Below are positions 1 through 7,400 of a DNA stretch of 7,845 bases, piece after piece (the first letter of the stretch is position 1; each line of letters begins with the position of its first letter). Under the pieces are notes generated by a model. The model was not told the origin of the DNA and did not search any database. It saw only the letters and a list, made by a program, of their open reading frames with translations. The DNA is from JBCFBK01 sp038562555 (GTDB lineage Bacteria > Bacteroidota > Bacteroidia > Bacteroidales > Prolixibacteraceae). The position numbers were made by a program, and so were the translations under genes. The DNA is taken from positions 1 to 7,845 of the forward strand of contig JBCFBK010000093.1 of the NCBI GenBank assembly GCA_038562555.1. Direction: 5' to 3'.

Positions 1-250
1 GAATCACGATTGTACCGGTAACAAACGTTCCGCGGGGCACCATAACTACCCCTCCTCCGTTGGAGGCACAGGTGGCAATAGCCTCATTAATCGGACCGGT
101 ACTTATTGTAACACCGTCACCGACAGCGCCAAAATCGCTGATATTATACACCTTTACCGGATCCTTTGGCTGTTCCGGAGGCTCAGTGACGGCCAGGCAA
201 CAGCAGGCATGGTGGAGGCAAAAAAGAACAAGAACTATTTTTTTATACAT
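1..250 (-). CDS. GH28 polygalacturonase-like enzyme, N-terminal fragment (runs off left edge)
   Basis: Reading the minus strand from the ATG at 250-248 gives 83 uninterrupted codons to the window edge, so the C-terminal part is missing. Residues 1-20 form a short basic start and hydrophobic core, an export signal. The cysteine cluster at 16-18 could hold a lipidated Cys, but no canonical lipobox fits, and signal peptidase I cleavage after Ala20 is equally possible. A Pro-rich linker follows (23-31). The mature start carries the pectin-lyase-fold/GH28 entry motif: V-x-N-I-x-DFGAVGDG at 34-46, then INEAI (54-58), GGGVV (65-69) and VPRGTFVTG (71-79). In GH28 this segment begins the right-handed beta-helix; the catalytic aspartates lie further on, outside the window. 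GH28 enzymes hydrolyse galacturonosyl bonds in homogalacturonan or rhamnogalacturonan. The start lies 30 bases after the GH140-like gene, so the two are probably cotranscribed. A related pectate-lyase-superfamily protein cannot be excluded from the N-terminus alone. Confidence 0.85.
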   Translation of the reverse strand, partial: MYKKIVLVLFCLHHACCCLAVTEPPEQPKDPVKVYNISDFGAVGDGVTISTGPINEAIATCASNGGGVVMVPRGTFVTGTIVI

Positions 251-280
251 AAGAAGCCTGTTTGTATCCGAAAGAACTAA

Positions 281-1699
281 TTACATCTGGTCAGCTTCGA
301 GAATCAAAATCCAGTCATTACCATGCTCTCCGGCCTTCCCCGGAGGGTCGAACAAGGGGAATCCTTTATTTGGTAACGGACCGATCTTCTCTGTTGACCC
401 TTCACGCGGGTTAAACCAGAAAGCTGTTGCGTTCCGGGTTAATTTTGCCGCGTTCACGCGAACTTCCTGCCCTTTATTCAAATAAAACAGCATGAATGAA
501 CGGTCGTTTGCAACCAGGGCTCTGATATTGTTTTCATCAAGAAAATTCGTTCCATAGATGGCCGACTGGTCAACATGAAAGCTTCCCAGCGGATAGCGGG
601 TAAAGAGTTGGCTGACATGGCGCATGTCATCGGCTCCGGGACGGTCCAGCGCCTTGTCCCAAAAGGTCAGGCAGGGAACTGAATAGCGTGCTCCGGGTTT
701 ATACATCTGCCAAATCGCGTTATTCCCGTAAGTGTATCCGACACCTCCTGAGAAGAAGGTCCAGTAAGCTTCTATGCGTACATCATAATCGTCGAAGAAG
801 CCGTCCGGATAGAAGCTTTTATCTTTAATCAGCCCATCGTCGCCGATGACGTCTTCCTTCTTTTTTCCAAACTTCGCGTAATCAAAGTAATGCCAGAATA
901 ACACAGGAATATCCTCGTAGGCCGGTTCGCTGTTCACCCATGGTTTCTCGGGAGACAACTGACGGAATACCATTCCAAACTCATAGATTTCCGTGTTGAA
1001 TTTTTTAAAATGACCGCTTTGGATGCTGTTAAACGAAAGCCAGGGTTCATTGTGAAACCAGAAATGCGACGATATGGGTGCGGTTGGATGATAGGTGATC
1101 AGGCTGTTGCCACCACTTCCTTGCTGCAGGCCCTTTGCCATTGCTTCCCATATCGCGTACTCGTGATCCGTGTGTACATTCCGGTCGCCCCCCAGGATCC
1201 AGATAACGGCTTTGTTTTTGTACCTGTTGCCAAGAAAGCGGCCATAGACGAACGCACTTTCAGTATCAAAAAAAGCGCCTGATCCGTTATGATCGATTAC
1301 ATTATTGGCCCAGGTAGGCAGCAGTCCCAGGTACATGTTCCGCTTTTCTGCCTCATCCACAATAAAATCGACCTGTTCAAAGTAGGCTTCATTCGGCTGT
1401 GACGGGTTCCTGTCCAAAAAAGCGATCTCACCCCCGATATTGGGTTCTTCAGGATTCCCCATTGGAAGAATCACTGCCTGGATAACGGTAAACCCTTTTG
1501 CCTTTCGGTTATCCAGGTAAAAGATTGATTCCTTCTTATCTAAGTTCCGAAATAAATCCCAGGCGGTGTCGCCGATCCACAGGAATGGCTTTCCGTCTTT
1601 GGTTTCAATATGGCTTGATCCCGGCTTAACAACTAAAGACTGGGCGTAGCTCTGCATTAAACAAAGTAATCCGATAAATAGGCAATATATTTTCTGCAT
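281..1699 (-). CDS. DUF4038 / GH140-like secreted glycoside hydrolase (apiosidase-like)
   Basis: 472 residues from the ATG at 1699-1697 to TAA at 283-281. Residues 1-19 are a signal peptide with a likely signal peptidase I site (S-Y-A then Gln20), so the enzyme is periplasmic or secreted. The DUF4038 (PF13204) TIM-barrel core spans about 22-370. Motifs seen are GKPFLWIGDTAWDLF (36-50), GFTVIQ (69-74), NEAYFEQVDFIV (103-114), LLPTWAN (126-132), WILGGDRN (167-174), YHP (203-205), QSGH (227-230), NSEPAYE (256-262), YTYGNNAIWQ (322-331) and LDRPGADDMRH (351-361). Asp172 in GGDRN and Glu258 or Glu262 are my candidates for the catalytic acids. The C-terminal region (about 385-470, with WFNPREG at 428-434 and a final DWILIL) matches the PF12904 'putative collagen-binding' domain, which commonly follows DUF4038 and acts as an accessory beta-sandwich. 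The characterised family member, GH140 from the Bacteroides rhamnogalacturonan II system, is an apiosidase. DUF4038 is broader than that activity, so the fold is secure and the substrate is not. Confidence 0.87.
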   Translation of the reverse strand: MQKIYCLFIGLLCLMQSYAQSLVVKPGSSHIETKDGKPFLWIGDTAWDLFRNLDKKESIFYLDNRKAKGFTVIQAVILPMGNPEEPNIGGEIAFLDRNPSQPNEAYFEQVDFIVDEAEKRNMYLGLLPTWANNVIDHNGSGAFFDTESAFVYGRFLGNRYKNKAVIWILGGDRNVHTDHEYAIWEAMAKGLQQGSGGNSLITYHPTAPISSHFWFHNEPWLSFNSIQSGHFKKFNTEIYEFGMVFRQLSPEKPWVNSEPAYEDIPVLFWHYFDYAKFGKKKEDVIGDDGLIKDKSFYPDGFFDDYDVRIEAYWTFFSGGVGYTYGNNAIWQMYKPGARYSVPCLTFWDKALDRPGADDMRHVSQLFTRYPLGSFHVDQSAIYGTNFLDENNIRALVANDRSFMLFYLNKGQEVRVNAAKLTRNATAFWFNPREGSTEKIGPLPNKGFPLFDPPGKAGEHGNDWILILEADQM

Positions 1700-1727
1700 A
1701 ACAGCATGGGTTAATCTGAGTTATATA

Positions 1728-1737
1728 TGATGCATCA
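1728..1737. promoter_or_regulatory. 10-bp perfect palindrome in the leader of the GH140-like gene
   Basis: TGATGCATCA is its own reverse complement and is centred about 33 bases upstream of the hydrolase ATG. It lies between the terminator T-tract and an AT-rich stretch (TATATAA on the minus strand, 1727-1721). This is a sensible place for an operator or a promoter for the two hydrolase genes. The match is short, and no Bacteroidota TTTG / TAnnTTTG promoter pair is clear around it. The function is inferred from position only, and chance occurrence is possible. Confidence 0.25.
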
Positions 1738-1785
1738 AGAAAAACAACGAGGCCCCGGAACTTTTCACAGACTACTCAGGGCCTC
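1737..1785 (-). terminator. Probable intrinsic terminator after the DUF3823 gene
   Basis: GAGGCCC (1749-1755) and GGGCCTC (1779-1785) form a perfect 7-bp GC-rich stem around a loop of 23 bases. Read on the minus strand, the stem starts 20 bases after the DUF3823 stop codon and is followed directly by GTTGTTTTTCTT, a U-rich release tract. The plus strand also has a T-rich flank (1786-1799), so it could act in both directions, although no plus-strand gene approaches it. The loop is longer than in classic terminators, so partial read-through is plausible. Its position separates the transport and binding genes from the hydrolase genes. Confidence 0.7.
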
Positions 1786-1805
1786 ATTTCTTTTCATTTA
1801 CCGGA

Positions 1806-2492
1806 TCACATTTGTATGCTTACGGTTTCCGAGTAATTGTATCTCGCTCCGGGGGCACTGCTGAGGGCTCCGATGCGAAAGTGATAAGACCGGCCTCCGA
1901 TCAGATTCGCGTTTGGAAGCCCAATTTCGAGGGTATAGGACGTGTCCGGATTAGTGCTACTGTTCAGGTTTGTTTCTGTCTTCACAATATTGACAGTTGA
2001 ACCGACAGAAGCGTTTGGGTGGCAGAAAAGAGCAATCCGAACGACCGGGTCAGTTGTTTTTTGTTCAATTTTAAAAGTAGCTGTAATTTTATTGGCACCT
2101 TTTGTAATAGCCGCATTCCGGATTCTCAAATAGGGTGTTACCTTAAAATTCAGTTCAGTTCTGCCCTTAATCTCAAAAGTATCGATCGGGCTGACCGGGA
2201 TAAAGTTCCCGTTGGCAAGGGTAACTTTATATTTTGCCGGAAAAATCATCGAATTCCTGTAGTTCCCGTCGTTCTGTACAACCAATGTTTGCGTCACATT
2301 GGTTTGATCGGTTACCCAGCCATGTTCAATAAGCTGGATAACTGTACCATTGACAATATCACCTGGCACGGCTTCATTTGTTTCAGCATCAAGGACAGTC
2401 CCGTACAGTTCGGCGTCGGGCACCCCGTAGTTATCTACTTCACACGAAAAAGAGGCGAAGGCGATTATCGCGAAGATTATTATTTTTCTCAT
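1806..2492 (-). CDS. DUF3823-family surface lipoprotein (SusE-position glycan-binding candidate)
   Basis: 228 residues from the ATG at 2492-2490. This start is chosen because it places a compact lipoprotein signal right at the N-terminus: M-R-K, a hydrophobic core, and lipobox S-F-S-C with Cys17 as the lipidated residue. It is also preceded by an A-rich leader (AAATAAAACAAAT) typical of Bacteroidota. Starts further upstream (ATG at 2516, TTG at 2537) would add polar residues before the signal. After Cys17 comes DNYGVPDAELYGTV (20-33), the usual opening of DUF3823 (PF12866), a beta-rich domain with a prealbumin/carboxypeptidase-regulatory-like fold. The linker VTPYLRI (118-124) leads into a second beta-rich domain (about 125-228), as in DUF3823 two-domain proteins. 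These proteins are usually encoded directly after susCD and are thought to sit on the outer membrane and help bind glycan. No catalytic motif is seen. It starts 48 bases after the susD-like stop and is followed by a likely terminator. Confidence 0.85.
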   Translation of the reverse strand: MRKIIIFAIIAFASFSCEVDNYGVPDAELYGTVLDAETNEAVPGDIVNGTVIQLIEHGWVTDQTNVTQTLVVQNDGNYRNSMIFPAKYKVTLANGNFIPVSPIDTFEIKGRTELNFKVTPYLRIRNAAITKGANKITATFKIEQKTTDPVVRIALFCHPNASVGSTVNIVKTETNLNSSTNPDTSYTLEIGLPNANLIGGRSYHFRIGALSSAPGARYNYSETVSIQM

Positions 2493-2540
2493 GATATTTG
2501 TTTTATTTGAATTCATTGCAAATATGTTTTCATCCAATGG

Positions 2541-4463
2541 TTACTCAGCCGGGTGGAGCGGGTTTTGAATGACCCCGCTACCCGATACCCCTGGAATCTC
2601 ATAATAATACCATTGTACCGGGAACGTTCTGGGTACGGCGGCATGTAAAAGGTCACGGACAAAAATGTACTTGGCAGGACTTACCCGAAGGTCCAGTACC
2701 GGCATCAGGGAATAGGCATACCGGTTATTGAAATAGACGTGGTGTTCTCTTCTTCGTTTCATATCGGCATCCCGTTTATTCTCAAAAAGAAGTTCCACCC
2801 TTCTTTCCCGTTTTACGTTTTCGAGGGTTAACGGTATCGGGGTAGTAAAGGCGGCACGCCGTCGAATGGCGTTTAATCCATCCTGTGCTTTGGAGAAGTT
2901 ACCGAGACCGCTCTCGGCGACCGCTTCCGCATAATTCAATAATATTTCAGCGTACCTGATATCCATCCAGTCGGACGTCGACCCGTTGGCTACGCCGGTT
3001 CCTGTTTCCTGGAGAAACTTTCGCAATAAAAATCCTGTCTTTGTATTTCGGCTGGCAACACTGGATGTGGAATTGAAACCCGAGTACTCTTCGTTCGATT
3101 CAGCCCCCCAGGGCCAATACGTTTGCCCGCCGACGGTCAGGCTCACACCTGTTTTTATTTGTGGTATGCCGTCGGGTGCAATGAGACCGGCCTGAATAAC
3201 GATCTTCTTTCCTTTCATCGTGCTGCCCGGAAGTACAATATAGGCGTGAAGCCGGGCATCCTTGTTTTGAAATGGATCGGTTGGTGTGTCATATCTTTCG
3301 TAAGTCCACGAAGAATGATACCCGCTAAACTCATTTTCATGTGCGGCATCTGTGTTTGTACGAACCGGAACTGACTCTCCGGGGGTAGGATATTCTTCAA
3401 AAAGATCGACGATTTCGATAGTAGGATTCATACGACCCGGGAACGGCCATCCGTCTCTGGCCTGGGCAGGACTAAACCAATTGTCGTAATTGTGTCCGCT
3501 TCCAACTGTTGTATAACCGCTGATGAATATGGCCTCTTCCGGAGCAATATTGGGATCCCTGAACATTTTAACGTAGTTGTTGGCCGCATCTTCGGGTGAA
3601 GCAGGGGTTGGAGCATATAATGAATATTTTCCTGAGTTCATAACGGCCTCGGATGCTTCAATGCAAGCGGTAAAAAAGGTGTTGGCATCTTCTGCATTCA
3701 TACCGATCAGTTTTTGCTGGACAGCTTCCCCTTCCAGAGGCGCCAGGTGCCAATATTTCGCCAACGACCCGGCATACAGGGCAACTCGGGATTTTAGCGC
3801 CTGGGCGACCCATTTTGAAGCTCTGCGGCCTTTCTGGCTACCCCAGTCATCCGGAAGTTTCTCTGCCGCTGCATCCAATTCAGACAAAATAAACTGAAAC
3901 GTTTCCTTTTCGGTACTCCTGGGAACCTTCAGCGATTCCAAATCGTTCGGATCATATTCCTGACTTTCCGTAATCAGCGGAACGCCACCGTAGCGCATGG
4001 CAAGCCCAAAATAGGCATAAGCCCTGATGAAATGAGCTTCCCCGATGATCTTATCCTTTTCTGACTGGTCCATATCCAGTGTCGGCACAATGTCCAGCAG
4101 CAAATTGACCTCCCTGTTTAGCCGGTATCCCTGTACCCAATAGTTGGGTGCCATTACGCCGTCAAGTCCAACGCCGTAGTTGCCAATCCACTCAGTGTGC
4201 ATCGCTTCGTCGGTGTACATTGCCCGGTTACGGCCGCCGTTTGTATTCGTATGCCAGCCTTCTTCTCCAAATCTGAAATCTTCGACCGGCATCTGGTAAT
4301 ACAGATTAGCCATATAAAGTTTTAAGCCTTCAGGATCGGTAAAGACGTCCTCCACGGGGAGTTTGTCCTGAGGGTCGAGGTCAAGAACCTGGTCACAGCC
4401 GGCAATCGCTAAGAATAGGCCGGCCAAGTATGAAAGTGTTGCATATCTAATGGCTGTTTTCAT
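2541..4463 (-). CDS. SusD/RagB-family outer-membrane nutrient-binding lipoprotein
   Basis: 640 residues from the ATG at 4463-4461 to TAA at 2543-2541. A hydrophobic signal ends in the lipobox I-A-G-C, with Cys23 as the lipidation site, followed by the D-Q-V-L-D-L-D-P-Q stretch common at SusD N-termini. The N-terminal SusD-like domain carries the TPR-like helix GEAHFIRAYAYFGLAMRYGG (141-160), then VPLI (161-164). The C-terminal SusD/RagB domain shows DIRYAEILLNYAEAV (501-515), LNAIRRRAA (530-538) and the R-x-x-E-L-x-x-E-x-K-R-x-x-D-x-x-R block (about 554-570). It ends with IQNPLHP, like the family's usual QNP ending. SusD proteins lid the SusC barrel at the cell surface and capture oligosaccharides for import. 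The gene begins 22 bases after the susC-like stop, with an A-rich leader (AAAAAAACAAAAGAT), so the two are surely cotranscribed. At 640 residues it is on the long side for the family. The bound glycan cannot be read from the sequence. Confidence 0.96.
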   Translation of the reverse strand: MKTAIRYATLSYLAGLFLAIAGCDQVLDLDPQDKLPVEDVFTDPEGLKLYMANLYYQMPVEDFRFGEEGWHTNTNGGRNRAMYTDEAMHTEWIGNYGVGLDGVMAPNYWVQGYRLNREVNLLLDIVPTLDMDQSEKDKIIGEAHFIRAYAYFGLAMRYGGVPLITESQEYDPNDLESLKVPRSTEKETFQFILSELDAAAEKLPDDWGSQKGRRASKWVAQALKSRVALYAGSLAKYWHLAPLEGEAVQQKLIGMNAEDANTFFTACIEASEAVMNSGKYSLYAPTPASPEDAANNYVKMFRDPNIAPEEAIFISGYTTVGSGHNYDNWFSPAQARDGWPFPGRMNPTIEIVDLFEEYPTPGESVPVRTNTDAAHENEFSGYHSSWTYERYDTPTDPFQNKDARLHAYIVLPGSTMKGKKIVIQAGLIAPDGIPQIKTGVSLTVGGQTYWPWGAESNEEYSGFNSTSSVASRNTKTGFLLRKFLQETGTGVANGSTSDWMDIRYAEILLNYAEAVAESGLGNFSKAQDGLNAIRRRAAFTTPIPLTLENVKRERRVELLFENKRDADMKRRREHHVYFNNRYAYSLMPVLDLRVSPAKYIFVRDLLHAAVPRTFPVQWYYYEIPGVSGSGVIQNPLHPAE

Positions 4464-4485
4464 ATCTTTTGTTTTTTTAGTTCAG

Positions 4486-7400
4486 TTAGAATGTAAGATT
4501 TAGTCCGATGTTATAGCTTTTAGTGAGCGGATAGTTGTGACCGTAAGTCGCTGTACCCGGCCCTGCCGTTTTTTCCGGGTCAAGCTTCTTTACCAGGCGA
4601 TCTTTTGTGAGCGTGAACAAATTAAATCCATTGATATACAGTCTTAGCTTTTGGAGTCCAATGGAATTTAGTAATTTGGGGTTACAGGTATATCCCAATT
4701 CGAGACTTTTCAGTCTGACATAGGCGGCATCCCTTCGCCACAGGTCGCTCTCCGACTGCAACTGCATGGTCTGGGTCGCATTTGGTCTCGGGGCTGGCCA
4801 TTCTCCGGCTATCCACTCGCTGTTGCTGTCGTACGGATCGGCCTGATGCCATCTGTCCATGAAATATGCAGGCAACCCTCCCGAATACCAAAACCATTCA
4901 GACAGCGTTTCTGTATACCGCACCGTATACTTTGCAGCTCCCTGAAACAGGATATTTGCGTCGAACCCTTTCCATTCGAGGTCGATTGTCAGCCCGAAAT
5001 TTAACAGCGGAGTTGTACCATAGGTGTAAGGGACGCGAGAATCATCGCCGTTTATTATCCCGTCGTTATTCAGATCCCTGAATTTATAATCACCAGGCAA
5101 CTCTCTGATACTGTAGAACTGACCTTGCAGCGGAGCGTTGTTGATCTCGTCAAAACTGGTAAACTGACCGTCAGTCCGGTATCCGGTTTGCCGGTTCCCC
5201 CACCTGTCCGTATTGTCATTGAGCCACCGGTCCATCTGACTTTGGAAAGGAGCTCTTTCTGTGTGGCGGCTTTTTGAGCGGTTAAAATTCATATTCCCGC
5301 TTACCTGATAAGTGAAATCCTTAATCGTGTTTCGATGACCAACCACCAGGTCAAATCCGGTCTGGACATCACTGTTCAGGTTTTCCTGAGCGATCGTAGT
5401 TCCGAAGGTGTTTGGCAATGAAACACTTCTTGTACTGATCAGACCCTTCCGCAACCGGCGATACCAATCGGCGGCGATATCGAGTTTCCCTTCCCACAAA
5501 CTCAGATCCAGACCGAGATTCGTGGTGTGATTCTCAGACCAGGATAAGCGCCTGTTTGTCATGGCCGGCGCAGCCAAACCATTGGACTGAGTGCCATCGC
5601 TGAATTCCCAGAATGATGCTCCCCCAAAGGTAAAACCCTGGACATATTGAAAGGCGTCTCCCTGGTCAGTTCCGAGTACACCATAAGATGCACGCAACTT
5701 CATATTGGATACGAACAGGAGATTTTCTTTAATGAAATTCTCTTCAGATAATCTCCATGCCGTGGATACCGTCGGGAAAAATCCAAATCGATGGTCGGGA
5801 TGATAACGATAAGAACCGTTGTAATTAAAGGCGAATTCAAAAAGATATTTGCGGGCATAATCGTAATTAAGCCTGCCAATATAGCTCAGTCGGGCGCTTT
5901 CATCTTCATAACCATAGGTCGTCTGGTTTGCCTCGTTCGCAAACCGTAACTGATCATTGGTAAAAAAATCACCGTAGTACCTCCTGCCTTCAAGACTGCG
6001 TCCCCATCCCTGGCTTTGCTCGGCCAGCAACATCACTTTTATATCATGATTCTCTGCGATGGTCACGTTGTAATCGGCACCCAGTCTGAGCATATATGAA
6101 TCGCTGACGGCCATCCGGTTGTAAATATTCTGGTCGGGCCGTTCAAACTTAGGTACATAGGTTTCTGTAGATGAATCATACGTGTAGGTGTAAAATCCCT
6201 TCCGGAGGTTTTTATTTCTGTAATTGTTGTTATCATACGACCCCGTTGCTGTTATAACCAGGTTCTTCATGAAAGGAACAGTCCATTTCAGTTCCAGGGT
6301 AGTTTGTAAATTCCGGTTTTCATTGTTGTTGAAGCCGGTAAGATTTTTATCCGATGCTGCCAGGGGAGTGACGCCCAATGATGTGATACCGGGATAATTT
6401 GGATTATTATTCGCATATGGATACTCCGTTGGCAGCGTGACAATTGTATTCCTGCTGATCTGTGAATAGCTTTCCCCGGGAGCATAGGCCTTATCGAACA
6501 TAAAGCTCATATTCAGCCGGGCCCTGAGATCAGGAAGAAGGTCTGCGGTGAGGTTTGATCGCAAATTGGCCCGGTCATATCCAATATCACCGCTCTTCAA
6601 TATACCATTATCGTTTACGTATTCCATACCCATGTAATACGTCATTTTTTCAGAGCCGCCACTTGCAGACAGGTTAAGGTGCGTTTGGGATGAATAATCT
6701 TTCATCGTCAGGTCCCACCAATCGGTTCCGGTGTAACCAGCCAAAGTGCCTTCCTGCCATTTCTGTAAGTCTTCCTTTGTAAAGGCCGGTGCGGCAATTC
6801 TTCCGGGGTTAGAATACAACGCAGCTTCATTTAACATCATGGTATATTCGGGCGCAGATGCTGCCCGAACTCTGTTCGTGGGTTGTGATAGTCCGGTTAC
6901 CGCGCTGAAGTTGAAACTTGTTTTCCCCTTGGTTCCTTGTTTGGTTGTTACAATAATCACCCCGTTTGCTGCTCCGATGCCATAAATGGCAGCTGAAGCA
7001 TCTTTTAGTACACTGATACTTTCAATATCCTCGGCGTTCATCTTTTGGAATGCTCCGGCGTCGTTCCGGATCACGCCATCGATGACGTACAACGGATTGC
7101 CAAATCCCCGGATCTGAATGTCGTTGTCGAATTGTCCGGGTTGTCCGGAGTTCTGACGGATGTTCAGTCCTGCTACCTTACCCTGTAATTTTTGCGCAAC
7201 ACTTGAATGGGTGGTCGTCATAATTGCCTCTGATTTGACAGAAGAAATCGCTCCCGTCAGATTACCCATTTTCTGAGCGCCATAGCCAACCGCCACAACT
7301 TCTTCCAGCCCGATTGCGTCTTCTGTCATTACCACGTCAATAACCGCTTTTCCGGCAGCGGCTACTTCCTGGCTCTTCATTCCCACAAACGAGAAAAGGA

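Noticed and set aside
60..485. 141-codon plus-strand open frame
   Set aside because: It lies antisense to the GH28-like and GH140-like genes, has low-complexity composition and no recognisable domain, and crosses the gap between two clear minus-strand genes.
1010..1282. 90-codon plus-strand open frame within the GH140-like gene
   Set aside because: It is antisense to the conserved DUF4038 motifs, with no domain and no plausible leader.
1700..1748. A standard Bacteroidota promoter (TTTG at -33, TAnnTTTG at -7) for the hydrolase genes
   Set aside because: Only a loose TTGT...TATAAC-like arrangement is present, and no TAnnTTTG box was found, so I did not annotate it as a promoter.
2019..2510. 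163-codon plus-strand open frame
   Set aside because: It is entirely antisense to the DUF3823 gene, with Cys- and Phe-rich composition typical of shadow frames and no motif.
2493..2537. TTG at 2537 or ATG at 2516 as the start of the DUF3823 lipoprotein
   Set aside because: Both would put polar residues ahead of the M-R-K lipoprotein signal. The ATG at 2492 gives a compact signal with its lipobox ending at Cys17 and has an A-rich leader.
3577..3897. 106-codon plus-strand open frame within the susD-like gene
   Set aside because: It is antisense to a well-supported SusD domain and has no recognisable family features.
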